Shown: positions 24,786 to 36,126 of the stretch, in pieces
How positions within the stretch are numbered: the stretch's first letter is position 1
Layout of the letters: the number at the start of each line of letters is the position of its first letter
NCBI GenBank assembly: GCA_003255065.1
Contig: QAOA01007490.1
Coordinates: 1-64,000, forward strand
Length of the DNA stretch: 64,000 nt
Source of the DNA: Cercis canadensis
Lineage: Eukaryota > Streptophyta > Magnoliopsida > Fabales > Fabaceae
Reading direction: 5' to 3'
Translations under genes and position numbers: made by a program
Notes under the pieces: model-generated
The model's database searches: none
The model's input: the letters and a program-made list of their open reading frames with translations, nothing else
What the model was told of the DNA's origin: nothing

Positions 24786-25051
24786 GGGAAAATGATACTC
24801 TTATACTATTTTTGTCGCATCAATTTTACACCTTCTAGATGTATAGTTAGGATACTATACCCTAAGATGTATGTTTTGTGGGGCTCTTTTTAAAACGCTT
24901 AGGAGATGCTAAATACATGTTAATGGGAACCAATCTCTAGTGGGATTAGTGAGTTAACAACCAATGTACCTTAAGCAAAGTTGATAAGACAATTTGAGGA
25001 GCTTGGCTCTAAGTTAATGGAAGAGGGATCTGCAATCCCTTCCATCCAGCT
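24786..25051. other. Unassigned AT-rich sequence
   Basis: I see no reading frame, terminal repeat or family resemblance here. Confidence 0.5.
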
Positions 25052-25589
25052 GTAAACACCCCATTTTGGTACCCTCAAATGACCCAACACCTTCTCAGAC
25101 CAAACTCAAAAAGAAAAGGCTATCTTTGGAAATTGCAGCCCAAAACACACAAAAAAGAAAAAATGAAACATTTTGTATCGGGTTAGGTATTTGGACCACA
25201 TAGCCCAAACCAGGGCCAGGATGGCCCCCGGCCCACTAAGACCCTAATTTTAAACCCTAGCTGCATGTGCAACTTCCAAAGGGGCTGCCACTGTTTTGTC
25301 CCATGCTCCAAGCAACCTGGAGGCACCTCTGCCATCCTCAACTATAAATAGACCCCCTCATAAGCAACATAGGACAAAGTCTTCTTGCCACAAGCAAAGA
25401 CTCTTAAAAACACTGCCAAGACACCCCAAGTGTGTCTAGACAAGAGTAGAGCAAAGTCCACTACAACTCCATCTAGTAGGAGAAGCAAAGCTTTGCTCCT
25501 CTAAAGAAAAAGTCTCGAAGGAGAAAGGAGCAAAACCCTGCCCAACATCTTGGAAATGAGGAAGGAAGGAAGCCGAAGCTCTACCCGAT
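25052..25589 (+). repeat. Possible LTR fragment with a TATA box
   Basis: It starts TGTAAACACCCC, has GCCC-rich blocks (GGCCCCCGGCCCACTAAGACCC near 25226), and then a good plant TATA box CTATAAATAG at 25344-25353 followed by CAAG-rich sequence. This looks like the U3/R part of a gypsy-type LTR. No partner LTR lies in the window, so the family is uncertain. Confidence 0.4.
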
Positions 25590-27121
25590 TCCAAGCAAGG
25601 TCAAACTTGTTGCAAAAGGATACACTCAACAATTGGGCATAAATTTCAATGAAACTTTTGCAACCATTGCTTGAATGGAAACAATAAGAACCTTCTTAGC
25701 TCTTGTTGCTTAATGAAGCTTATAGTTTATCAACTAGATTTGAAATCAAATTTTCTAAATGGAGAACTTGAAGAAGAAGAATATGTAAATCAGCCTCAGG
25801 GGTATGTAATTCAAGGCCAAGAAGACAAGATGTATTGACTTCAAAAAGCTTTATATGGCCTAAAGAAAAATCCAAGAGCTTGGAACAACAAGATTGATGG
25901 CTATTTTCAATAGAATGGGCTCTAGAAAAGCCCAAGTGAGTCCTTTCTTTTTGTCAAAACTCAAGATGCTCACAACTTATTCATTGTTTGTTTTTATGTT
26001 GATGATTTGATTTACATGGCAACTAATGACCACTTGTTAGAAGATTTCAAGAAGACAATGATGAGTCAATTTGAGAGGACAAACTTAGGCCTTATGAAGT
26101 TTTCTTGGCATTCAAGTGAAGCAAGAACATGGGAGAATTCTTCTTTCTCAAGAAAAATATGCTACAGATTTCTTGAAGAAATTTCATATGGCAGATTGCA
26201 AATCAATTTCTACTCCCATGGTTGTTAGTGGGAAACTCTAAAAGAATGACGGCAAGGAGAAGGCAGATGAGACTTTATATAGAAAACTTGTTGGATCACT
26301 CATTTACCTCAAATACAAGACATAACATTGTTTATGCTATTATTATTATTTCTTGACTTATGAGTAAGCCTAGCAAACAACATTATAGAGCAGCCAAGAG
26401 GATTCTAACATACATGAAAGGCACAAAATCGTTTGGTATTCTATAGCAAGGTGAAGAAGACAACAGGCTAGTTCATTGGATGATAGAAAAAGCACTTCAA
26501 GTTACATATTCTTTTTAGGAAGCAATGTTATTCCATGGTCTTCAAAGAAGCAACATACCATAGCCTTATCTTCAATACAAACAGAATATATTGATATTAC
26601 AAGTGCAGCTTGTGAAGCGATATAACTGAGAAGAATTTTGAAAGATCAAGTATTCTCCACTACATTCTTTTGTGAAAACATGTCTTATGTTGCAATGACC
26701 AAAAATCCAATTTTTCATAATCACTCCAAGCATATTCAGCTCAAGTTTCATTTTATTAGAGAGAATGTTGAAAATGGAAACATAACATATTGATATTACA
26801 AGTGCATCTTGTGAAGCTATATGGCTAAGAAGAATTTTGAACAATATGAAGCAAGATCAACTCTTCCCCGCTGCAATCTTTTGTGAAAACATGTCTTCTA
26901 TTGAAATGACAAAAAATTCAATTTTTCATAATCGCTCCAAGGATATTGAGCTCAAGTTTCATTTTATTAGAGAAAATGCTGAAGAAGGTAAGATTGAGAT
27001 GAAGTTTTGCAAGACTAGAGATCAAATTGTAGACATCTTCACAAAGGCAATTTCTCAAGACAAGTTTTCTTTTGCTTTTGGGATAAACTTGGTGTTTTAG
27101 AACTTTCAGAATTAAGGGGGA
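25590..27121 (+). pseudogene. Ty1/copia pol fragment (element C): reverse transcriptase and RNase H
   Basis: The readable blocks are Copia-type: LVAKGYTQQLGINFNETFA, VYQLDLKSNFLNGELEEE, LQKALYGLKK, then FIVCFYVDDLIYMATNDHLL with the YVDD catalytic motif. RNase H blocks follow (TALSS-type SIQTEYIDITSA, FHNRSKDIELKFHFIREN, TRDQIVDIFTKAIS). The upstream half of the element is not present. It is broken, with roughly ten or more interruptions. It ends in a purine-rich tract (AAGGGGGAG at 27114-27122) and the right LTR. Confidence 0.85.
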
Positions 27122-27122
27122 G

Positions 27123-27259
27123 TAGTTAGAAGTTATAAGGTCATGAGTTACATAGTTAACACAGAAGTTATTGGATAAGCTAAGGGATATAGGTTACACT
27201 ATAACTCCTCCATGAATTTAGTATTGAGGCACTAACAATTAGAAATAATTAGACACTGA
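27123..27259 (+). repeat. Right LTR of Copia element C, first part
   Basis: It follows the AAGGGGGAG polypurine tract. It is interrupted at 27260 by CACTA sequence and resumes at 41573. Only the position after the purine tract and the fit across the insertion support it. Confidence 0.6.
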
Positions 27260-27269
27260 CTACAAGAAA

Positions 27270-27470
27270 ACATGTGATTTCTCGCTAAATTTTCTCACAG
27301 AACAAAAGTCCGTGAGAAATTCTCATAGACTCTCACGAAATTTCTTGCAGAATTGCAATGTGAAGAATTTTCTCACAGAAGTTTCTCACAAACCTTGAAT
27401 ATGGCAAGAAAACCAAGAAAAAGGCCATGAGAAAAATGGCACCAAAGTGGCAGGAACATGGCACCAAGAG
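27270..27470. repeat. Left subterminal repeats of D1 (GTGAGAAA / TTTCTCAC)
   Basis: Copies in both orientations occur at about 27294, 27312, 27330, 27371 and 27382, with variants after that. The right end of D1 and both ends of D2 use the same motif, which identifies them as one CACTA family. Confidence 0.75.
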
Positions 27471-27559
27471 TTCTCAAGGAGCAAGGACCAAGAGAAAACA
27501 AAGATAAGTGTTTCGCATAGACCCGGTGCATGAGAAACCAAATGCACTATTTCACTTAA

Positions 27560-27801
27560 GTTGAATTTTTAGGGTTTTTGAAATCAATATCTCATGGAAT
27601 TTTCCATGAGAAAATCTTGTATGTTTTCTCCTTCACGCAGCCACCCCACTTCATTCGAAACTCTCCTTCTCTTTTCTACTCCTCGGTTTCTCTCTCCTCC
27701 ACCGTGTTTGGCGGCATCACCAGAGGGTTTTTAGTGGTTCAACGGTGGCGACAAGGGTTATTTGGATTGTGGGTGGCTTTCTCTTCTTCATTCACGTTGA
27801 G
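27560..27801 (+). other. 5' leader exon of D1 with splice donor
   Basis: A C/T-rich stretch (CTCCTTCTCTTTTCTACTCC and similar, 27650-27700) is followed by GTTGAG|GTAAGT at 27796-27807, a strong plant splice donor. CACTA elements usually have such a leader exon before TNPD/TNPA. The 75-residue frame at 27578 is probably not translated as such. Confidence 0.45.
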
Positions 27802-28570
27802 GTAAGTCTGAATGAACTCCTTTTTTCCTCTTATGCTATTGCTGGTTGCATGGCCATTTTCTCTTTGATTTTTGGTTTATTTGTTTAGGGCATTTGATGT
27901 ATGATATGTATGGAATGATTCTTGCTCATTTTAGTTGTTATTAGAATAGTTTTGAATATGGTGGAAATTTGAGGGTTGATGCCCGAATTTGGTTGATGAA
28001 ATTGGGAGTGAAAATGTTGAATTTTATTCAAATTGGTTTAGGGCTTTTGTTATGTGATGGGTTTAGTGTGATTTTGCTATTTTTGGATTTTTTTTGAATG
28101 GTGTTTCTGAATTAATTGTAATTTTGAGGGGTTTATGCTTGAATTTAGTTAATTAAATTGGTGACAAAATTAATGAATTTTATTGAAATTGATTTGGGGG
28201 TTTTGTTATATGATGTGTTTTAAATATATATAGGAATACCCTTCAAAATTTAAACTTAAAAACCTGTCTGAGAGTTAATCGTGTATGATTAACTTTTGGA
28301 TAGTCCCTCATTTTGGGACTGTTTGTGGAATAGTTGTTTCTCTATTAGGACATGAAAGTTTAAGGATTAAATTGTTCATTTAAATTTCCAACATATCACA
28401 TGTGTTTCTCCAAGTACATATTTATGCTGGTTATACAGTGTATTTTGAGTGCTTGGAGAACCATAGCAAGGTGCTGCTAAAATTTTCTTGAATAAGTTAC
28501 TCCTATAAGATTTTACTAGTGATGAAACACACTTCAAGTTACTCCTCATGTGTAATCTTTTTGTCTCATA

Positions 28571-29736
28571 GATGTCAGGTGCATGACGCAGTACTAGATC
28601 TAGCGGGTCCTTGAGGAAGGGCAAAGGGAAGGGGTAGCTAGACCTTCTCATATGGCTCCTCCTTAGTCCCCATTCATTCGGTGCTCGCCTTCAAGGACAT
28701 CCTCACCTTCAACAACACCTATGCCTGAGATGGCATCCCCATCATGGATTAGGTTACTAGTTGATTTGGCATCCCCTGGTATACTGACACCGGGCATAGC
28801 ATCTTTAGCAACTGTGGGTTCATCCTAGGTGAGTCCACACGTGTACAACACACCCTTTCCTAGTACTAGATCCAGTGATGGCCAATTGTAGATTTAGCCA
28901 CATGGGAGGAAGGAGTAAGAAAACCCTACATATTTCTTGTATTTTGTGAATTTTAAATTTACTTGTTATGTATTACTAAGCATTGTTTCATAGCTTTATT
29001 CCATTAAAGGATCTTGTTAACTATCTCTCTAGCACTTACAAGTCGAAGTATGATGAGGCATGGGTTGACTTCAACACTGTCCCCAAGGAGGTTATTATCA
29101 TACAAAAACTATTATACTTGTAATTGATCTTATTGTTTACTAACTCTCTTTTTCTCTAATGCAAAGAAATTGTATTTGGGATCCTTAGCATGAGCAGAGC
29201 ATTCATAAGATCTGGTTGACGAAATGTAGTTATAACATTCGTAGCACGTTCAGAGATATCAAGACTAGGAAGACAAATAAGAATGGCTGGACCCGAATGT
29301 GCTGGCAAAGATGCGGGCTAAATGGGCAGGTGTTACCACAGAGGCGAGTCCATCGCCATGTTTGAGCATAAGAGGAGGCTGGTATTTTTATTTTTTTAAT
29401 AACTCAGCAAAACTACAGATGACACATACTTATTCTTTGGTTTTTTATTGTTCTTAACTTTATTTAATTGATTCTAGTCGAAGATGTTGGGAAGGGAACC
29501 AAAAGCACTTGAGACCATTGCGGATCAACAGTAGGAGTTGACTTCCTAGAAGACTTTGGTGCAAGAGTTAGTTTCACATCTCACTCTTGGCCAATCCATT
29601 TCTCTTGCTACTAGGATTGGTTCCCACTTAGCTTAGATGCTCACTTCTGCCCCTCCAGCTCCTCCTGATGCTGCTTCTGAGGGAGATGCTAAGGACTCCC
29701 ATGCCTAAGGCTAGATGGATGATGAGGCTTAAAGCC
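28571..29736 (+). pseudogene. TNPA-like gene remnant of D1 (plant transposase, Ptta/En/Spm family)
   Basis: It starts after an intron acceptor (TCTCATAG) with ATGTCAGG, as in the related gene of D2. The best-preserved part (29166-29376) reads HEQSIHKIWLTKCSYNIRST, then FRDIKTRKTNKNGW. It matches the corresponding TNPA segments of D2 (HESQIRKVWVSKCSDNIHV) and F. A later exon contains LGREPKALETIADQQ and a proline/alanine-rich tail. In En/Spm, TNPA binds subterminal repeats and helps bring the ends together. Several in-frame stops, the first four codons after the ATG, make it a pseudogene. Confidence 0.7.
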
Positions 29737-29768
29737 TTCTGTATAGGATGATTCTTGACACATTTTTT

Positions 29769-29773
29769 ATTAC
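29769..29773. repeat. Left target-site duplication of element E (ATTAC)
   Basis: ATTAC abuts the TGTTGTG end of E here and recurs at 37603-37607 after its other end. It is a perfect 5-bp duplication. Confidence 0.9.
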
Positions 29774-30660
29774 TGTTGTGAAAATTTCAACGCAAGTGTA
29801 CGTTGTCGTTTGCAAGTAATAAAATGAGATCAATTTATCGTTCCCACGAGGACTAATGTACCAACTACCGAAATAGGGTTAACCATAACTTTATCTAATC
29901 AATCGATAAGAAGATATTTCAATGAAACAACTAAAAATAGAATGAAAACAATGTAAACCAGAAAAATAGCAAATTAAACCAGAAAAATGATAGATTCAGC
30001 AAGAGAGAAGCACCTAGGGTTTCGATTTCACCATAATTACTCCCAGCTTTCATTCCATATTCCATTAACTCCAATTTATCTTCCTATTTGCTAATCAAGA
30101 TTCCCTAATTTATTCACTAGCCTCTCCCAAGGTCTAGTGTAAGTATCCCTTCACTACTAACCCTGTATATCCCTATACGAGTTACAATAATTATGAATTC
30201 ATTTAGTTTTGTGGATCTTTTTAACTGATTACATGAGCCATAGAGGTATATTCCTATCCTCCATGTAACTCATGGCATTTACCCCAAGGAACTTGACACA
30301 CAACTCTCCTTCCGGTCTCATTGTGATTAACAATTCATCTAATTATTGGCCAGACAATCAGAAGCATTAAGAGAAGAGATAAACGCTCAAATTTAAGAGA
30401 TAAATAATGGAATTAACTTCATAAGAAACTACAGCTGGTCCTAATTAGGCTACATCGTACCCTAGATAAGAGAATTAGTTCATACTAGATGAAGAGAACA
30501 AGAAAGAATAAAATGAAGACATGATTCAAAGGTAAAAGAGGAAAAACTCTGGTTTGAAGGTCAAATCAGCCTTGCATCTCCTCCCTTCAATCGTTGCCTT
30601 GCCTCCTTTGTGCCTCCAAAAGTGTCTAAGGACGAACCCCTTTCTAATTCCCTAGTTTCC

Positions 30661-30668
30661 TATTTATA
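30661..30668 (-). promoter_or_regulatory. TATA box in the 3' LTR of element E
   Basis: On the minus strand it reads GGGTATAAATAGG. The same box lies at 37065-37072 in the 5' LTR. The GC-rich hairpin cluster lies 60-330 bp upstream of it, within U3. Confidence 0.6.
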
Positions 30669-30731
30669 CCCCTCACTCTAAAGCCCTAAAACCCATGAGA
30701 AAATAAGCCACGTCTGCAGAATTAAATTCGG

Positions 30732-30992
30732 GCGCCGCACCTCTGAAGTTTGGGCGCCGCACCTCTGAGCTGCTGGAAGAAATCAGGTTCTTTTCATTTT
30801 TCGGGCGCCGCACCTCTATATTTTGAGGGGTGCGGCGCTGAGCTGCTGTCCCAACATGTGTATTTTTTCGCATACGGGGGGTGCGGCGCTACTGTTCAAG
30901 GGGTGCACCTCTGAGCTGCTGGAAGAAATCTGGTTCTTGTCATTTTTTCGGGCGCCGCACCTCTGTATTTTGAGGGGTGCAGCGCTGAGCTG
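30732..30992. repeat. GC-rich hairpin repeats in the 3' LTR of element E
   Basis: The motif GCGCCGCACCTCT occurs in one orientation and AGGGGTGCGGCGC in the other, in all about seven times. Where they face each other with an 8-10 base spacer (30808-30841 and 30950-30984) they can form a perfect or nearly perfect 12-bp stem. Confidence 0.85.
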
Positions 30993-31198
30993 CTTCCAGA
31001 TTCTCCCTTCTGATGCTTCTGAGCACCCACGCTCTGGTTTATGTCCTCAAACTCCTCAAAAGTCCTTGTTTCTTTGCTCAAGTCCATAGGATCTGCAATT
31101 TAACATAAAAATCTCATTAAATAGCCATTTGATCTACAAGAACTACTCAATTATTTAAGCTAGGACACCTAAAAAGTGAGTGTAAAATTCACTCAACA

Positions 31199-31217
31199 AA
31201 TACCCTCAAACTTAATA
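31199..31217 (-). promoter_or_regulatory. Polypurine tract of element E
   Basis: On the minus strand AAGTTTGAGGGTATT lies directly before the TGTTGAG start of the LTR. Confidence 0.65.
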
Positions 31218-32458
31218 CTTGCTAGTCCTCAAGCAAGGAGAATAGCTTCTAATTTTTGAGCCACTCAAAAGTGCTAACTTTTCTTACTCACCATACAGGC
31301 CTCAGAGGATTCAGTCAACCACATTTCTTAGAAAATTTTTAAGATGCTACTTATGCCCTTTTTCACCCCAAAATTTATCTTGCTGCACTGAAAAGATATG
31401 TGTGTGTGAAAATAAGCCTTGCCCACCCTATTAACTCAATTTAAATCAGATTATGCACACTTCAATCAATGTTAAACTCTAGTTTAAGTGCTTCGGAACC
31501 CCATATGCTTGCTTTTCATGCCAATCTCCACTAATGTAAACTGAACACAAAACCAAGAATCAACAGGGCTTTAAAAGGTTTTGTAATGTGAGGTTGGGCT
31601 AAGGGTAAGATAAAAGATCAGAAAATGAAATAGGGCTAAAACCACCTATCACACATAATCTGCTTTAGAACTTCTTTCAAAAGCGTCCTTCTTCTTCTCC
31701 CTCAATACCCCCAAACTTGTTTTTCTTTTCAAATCCTTTTTGTGCCACTTTATCCACATTTCATACTTCAAATCATTCCTTTTTCTTTCAAACTTTTACT
31801 TTATCCACATTTCTTTTCAAATCCCAGCAGCCACACCATTTTTTTTTTAAGACATTTTTCTTTTCTCCACCACTCTTCTTGACCTTTCTAGCTCTTGATG
31901 CACTTAAGACTGATTATGTGCTCTAGGTATAAGGTTCAAGTCACAGGGTCATGTCACAATGGCTAGGGTGTCAATACAGGTGACGAAGAAAAGGTCACAA
32001 TAAGCTCAACAAAGGGGGGTAAGCTAGGGATGACATTTGATGCACAGGGTTAGCTTAGAAAGGCTCAAACTTAACAAAGAATGCCTGAATCATATCCTTA
32101 ATGTTGCGCAGTCTAGGATTTCGCCTTGACTGGCAATCAAGCAAGTTCTAGTGCTCATGAGTTCTTGAAATGACTTAGTTTACATAATCCTTTCTAAATC
32201 ATGCCACATTCAAGCAGGCAAGGCTTTGTGTTCAAGGAATCAGTGATATTCAAGCAACAAAAACAACAGCTGGGATTTAACAGACATACACAAAGCATCT
32301 ATCATATTTCTAGAGATGTGATCAACAGAAAACAGTTTTATCATAGGCCCAAGGTTTTCAGAATTTTTTTTTTTTTTTAGAGATAAATAGATTAACCTCC
32401 TAAAATCAGAAAATAACATGCGTAAATAAACATTCTAAATGCCCTAAGGGATAAAAAA
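31218..32458 (-). other. 3' non-coding region of element E
   Basis: It is AT-rich with no defensible reading frame. The small plus-strand frame at 31717-31926 is a T/C-rich low-complexity stretch. Confidence 0.6.
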
Positions 32459-32492
32459 TCCCACTACCCCCAAACTTAAATTTCAACATTGT
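32459..32492 (-). promoter_or_regulatory. Athila-type purine box of element E
   Basis: On the minus strand it reads GACAATGTTGAAATTTAAG followed by TTTGGGGGTAGTGGG. It is the counterpart of the box at 11591-11624 in element B and marks the end of the coding part in this lineage. Confidence 0.7.
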
Positions 32493-32552
32493 CCCCAATG
32501 TTCAAAATACTAAAAGAGAAGGTGAGTGAGACTTCCCTGAGGTAGCGATGGG

Positions 32553-33651
32553 TCATATGATATGGTCGCCGTCCTCCTCCGCAGCTGGAGGTGCTGGATC
32601 GGCTGGCATGGTGGGTATGGTCCCAGGGGCGAGTGTGCACTGGCTCAGGAGCTGGTTCAGGGCATTAGTCTGAGACTGCATGAAATGGTCCACCCTGCTT
32701 TGGAAGAATTGCTGCTGGGTGAGGGCGTCTTGCATGGCACCAAGGGTGGAGTGGATGTCGCGTATGTCCTCCTCAATTCTATCAAACCTCTCAGTGGCCG
32801 ATAGAGGTCGGCGGGACTGAGAGGGTTGTGAGGATCTGACTGGGTCTGTGTCAGCCTGTCTCTAACTCTTGAAGGCATATAAAGTGTTGTCATCAAGGGC
32901 ACGGTGGGGAAAATTGAGCTCTTCATCCGCGCTCCAAGCCACTCCAGCATTTTTGCACATGTGAGTGATCAAAGAAGGGTAGGGTAACCCGCCTGTTGTG
33001 GCACCACAGAGAATGTCGAGGAAGTTCTTGTGAATGATGCGGCCCACGTCCAGGGGGAGCTCAGCCATGATGGCGTAGAGGAGGAAGGTGCGCTCAGTGA
33101 CGACATCACTGAGGTGGGTGACAGGGAGGAGTTTTGCAGTGAGGAAATGCAGCCATGCCTTCTCGGTAGTGTCGAGGGCATCTTTCGGGAGAGAGATGTA
33201 TCGGTCTTTGGACATCTTCCAAACAGTGCCCGGTCAATAGAGGAGCTATGTAATGGCATCCATGTCACACTCGTCTGCTTCAGTAAGGGTCTTGTATGCG
33301 TCATCCTGGACTGTGGGGAGCTGATAGAATCGGTTGATGGCGCTCCGACTAAAGGGGACGAGCTTGCCGCGGACAAACACCTTGTCGTTGGTACGCTCAG
33401 GAACAGGCACCACTGCAGCTTTGGGTTGTTGGGCAAAGTGCGTCCAGCGTCTCTTAGCCAGGTGGCGGATAATATCAACATGGTCGCCCGAATGAGAGAG
33501 TTGGATGCCTCGTTCCGGGATGATGGTGCGCTTGGCCACAGATACTTGGAACCGCTGGAATGCCTCAGGACTAACAAAGCGGCTTCTGTCATATGATGGT
33601 GGTGTCGAGGAAGTGGCACCTCTTGTGGTTTTCTGCTTCTTTGATGACATT
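32553..33651 (-). pseudogene. Env-position ORF of element E (plant transposon protein, Transposase_32-like)
   Basis: On the minus strand it starts MSSKKQKTTRG, with a low-complexity N-terminus. It then carries DKVFVRGKLVPFSRSAINRF and YQLPTVQDD, the hallmark segment of the 'putative plant transposon protein' domain that occupies the position after integrase in many Athila-like elements. A second block reads KAWLHFLTAKLLPVTHLSD and VTERTFLLYAIMAELPLDVG. A glutamine-rich segment with a short proline/alanine-rich acidic tail ends the region. Its function is not known; it is not a recognisable envelope protein and I see no signal peptide or membrane anchor. It is relatively well preserved for a broken element. 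Confidence 0.72.
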
Positions 33652-34448
33652 GTGCAAGTTCTTGTAGCTTTAGGTAGAACCTGAAAAAGAAAATGCCAAG
33701 GTGAGTTCAAGGCACATAAAGAAAATCCACAGTTGGTGTCCTTGTGAAATGGTGGCACTCGGATAGACAAAGCATGCTATGGACATGGACATAATATCAC
33801 AAGGTAGACAAGTATGGCAAGCAAGGGGCAAGAAAATGGAATGCACTTAGGCAAGTCAAGGCATGGCATGCAAATGGGCTAATGTGCATTTACAATGTGA
33901 AGTGTGCTTCATAGAAGTTATTGTGAGCATTAGATGTGATGAAACATAAGCAATGGGTGGAGTAAGTAAGTAAGGAGGGCATGCATAAAGTTAGGTAAGA
34001 GGGGTAAAAGTGAAAGCAAAACATGCAAGAGGAAATGGCTAAAGCAAACAAGCCATGCAAGAGACCCAATTATGCTTATGAAGAAACTTAACTTCATTTG
34101 AGCAAAGTATCGAACACTTGGTGGGCATGTACAAGAAAGAAGGTTCTTAAAGCCATTTGAAATATGCATTACCTCCAAAATGGCCAAAGTACATCCAGGA
34201 AATCCAAAAGGTAAGAAGAAAAGGAGAAATTTACCTTGATTGGCCGAAACTCGCAAAAGCCCCTTTTGTAATTCGAAAATAAAACTTGAAGTGAGTGTGA
34301 GAGTGAATGTGAGGAAATTGTGATGTGAAAACTAGTGGGTAATGGAAGGAGAGGGGCGAAATAGAGTGATGAGTGGGTGTATGTGTGAGTTAGAAAGAAA
34401 TTTTACAATGGGTAAGTGTGGGGTGGAGAGAAACATGCGAAGAACAAG

Positions 34449-34516
34449 GAGAGAGAGAGAGAAGAGAGAGAGAAGAGAGAGAGAGATATGCGTGAGAGAG
34501 AGAGAGACGGAGAGAG
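34449..34516. repeat. (GA)n-rich microsatellite
   Basis: An interrupted run of GAGAGA in element E. Confidence 0.9.
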
Positions 34517-34683
34517 ATGCTTGACCTTATGCTTGAAGTGGGCAAAAATGGGTGCTTGTCCTTTCGAATTGCTTGGGTAGTTCAATGGGGGAGTTTGGAG
34601 GTAGAGGAAGAAAAAGAGTTTGGATGGAATGGAGAGGGTGTGTGCGTGCGTGCGTGAGAAAATTGGGCGAAGGAAATGACTTA

Positions 34684-34925
34684 CCTGGGCGCCGCACCTC
34701 TTAGGAATGAGGGGTGCGGCGCTAGCTTGCTGCCTAGCATTATGGAACTCGGGCGCCGCACCTCTGAGGAATGAGGGGTGCGGCGCTAGCTTGCTGCCTG
34801 GCATGGTGAAACTCAGGCGCCGCACCTCTGAGGAATGAAGGGTGCGGCGCTGGCTTGCTGTTTTTTCACCTTCAAACTGCATATTTGAGCGCCGCGCCTC
34901 TGAATATTTAGGGGTGCGGCGCTTG
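34684..34925. repeat. Four-unit GC hairpin array inside element E
   Basis: Four units of about 60 bp each contain GCGCCGCACCTC, then a short AT-rich loop such as TGAGGAATGA, then GGGTGCGGCGC. Stems of 10-12 bp are near-perfect. Between units lies GCTTGCTGCC. The same core motif recurs in both LTRs. Confidence 0.9.
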
Positions 34926-35233
34926 TCCTCTGCCAATGGTTCTTTTTGTGTTCCAAGATTGCTTTAAAAGGGTAGTACGCCTGTCAAAACACCCAGAAAC
35001 ACTTATGAATTAGAGATGCACGTGATACCTCGCAAGACATGAACAACTAAACAAAAACAAAGAACTAAAAATCTATTTGGATCACATATTAAAAATCTAA
35101 ATGGCATCAAATGACAGAACTAAAAACTAAAAGTAAAGGAAAATACTAAAGAAAATAAAATCTCAAAAACCCTTAGGTTGCCTCCCAATTAGCGCTAAAT
35201 TTATAGTCTTTAGCTGGACTTTCTCAAAACGGT

Positions 35234-35770
35234 TCACTTGGGCTCTTCAAGGGTGATGGAAGATTTGGGGAAATCTTTCATACCATCAATGTAGCTCTTG
35301 AGTCGCTGACCATTAACCTTGAATTTTCTGTCCATACTTTGAATTTCCACAGCTCCTTGTGGGAATACTTGAACCACAGTAAAAGGGCCCGACCACCTAG
35401 ATCTTAATTTTCCAGGGAAAAGCCTCAAACGAGAGTTGAAAAGAAGGACTTGTTGCCCTGGGGCAAAGTCACGCTGCACAATATGTTTGTCATGCCATTT
35501 CTTCGTCCGCTCTTTATAAAGCTTGGCATTCTCATAAGCCCCTTGACGAAACTCATCCATTTCATTCAATTGAAGACAACGTTTTTCACCCGCAGCTTGA
35601 AGATCAAAGTTGAGCTTTTTGGTAGCCCAATAAGCATGATGTTCTAACTCAACAGGCAGATGGCAAGCCTTACCAAACACTAACCGGTATGGGGACATAC
35701 CAATTGGAGTCTTAAAAGCTGTGCGATACGCCCAGAGTGCGTCATCAAGCTTTTTGGACCAATCCTTTCT
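35234..35770 (-). pseudogene. Integrase C-terminal part of element E
   Basis: On the minus strand it reads [20 protein letters not shown], later [38 protein letters not shown] and [12 protein letters not shown]. These are the same blocks as at the end of the integrase of element B, but clearly a different family member. The catalytic core is not present. Confidence 0.85.
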
Positions 35771-36126
35771 GTTAGCTTGAAAGTATCGCAGATCTCCACG
35801 AACCCGGAAAGATGAGCATGAGGGTCTTCACTTGCTAATCCACTGAACGAGGCTGACTGGACCATGTGGATAACAGCTGGTTTAATCTCAAAAGAGTTCG
35901 CTTCAATAGCCGGTCGCCTTATACCCGAAGTAGTATCCGAGATGGAAGGTAAAGCATAATCACGGAGTGCCTTTGGATGGTGTTCTTCTGCCATTGTGTC
36001 TTTCACAACTCTGGGAGACTCTTTTCTCGCCTTTCTATTCCTTCGACAGGTCTTTTCTATCTCGGAATCAAAAGGGATAAGAGAGCTATTTCCAGCTTTT
36101 CTCATACACAAAGAAAACTCCTGCAA
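35771..36126 (-). pseudogene. Athila-type gag N-terminal part of element E
   Basis: The stretch with FDSEIEKTCRRNRKARKES, MAEEHHPKALRDYALPS and FEIKPAVIHMVQSASFSGLA, then [19 protein letters not shown], aligns with the gag of element B (DPEIERTLHTLNRAHR; LPKFHGLAGEDPHKHLKEF). Confidence 0.85.

Larger units (their letters stand above)
29774..31198 (-). repeat. 3' LTR of element E
   Basis: This 1425-bp LTR, on the minus strand, begins TGTTGAGTG (at 31198) and ends CACAACA (at 29774). It contains a TATA box and seven copies of the GC-rich hairpin motif. Confidence 0.92.
33652..35233 (-). other. Non-coding spacer of element E
   Basis: It lies between the integrase part and the env-position ORF. 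It contains a GA microsatellite (34449-34516) and the four-unit GC hairpin array (34684-34925), both listed separately. No reading frame resembles a known protein; the minus-strand frame at 34403-34936 runs through the two repeats. Confidence 0.6.

Noticed and set aside
27578-27805. 75-residue frame at the start of D1 as a small gene
   Set aside because: It overlaps the C/T-rich leader and ends at a splice donor; no homologue is apparent in D2 or F.
30673-31089. Small frames rich in R-R-T-P-Q / G-A-A-L-S-C repeats (also 37077-37493 and 34403-34936)
   Set aside because: They are translations of the GC hairpin repeats in the LTRs and spacer of element E, open on both strands because the repeats are palindromic.
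32969-33619. 216-residue minus-strand frame and the opposite 188-residue plus-strand frame (33030-33596)
   Set aside because: Both are shadows of the Transposase_32-like ORF of element E in other frames.
32553-33651. Retroviral-type envelope gene
   Set aside because: No signal peptide, cleavage site or membrane anchor is visible; the sequence resembles the plant transposon protein domain instead.
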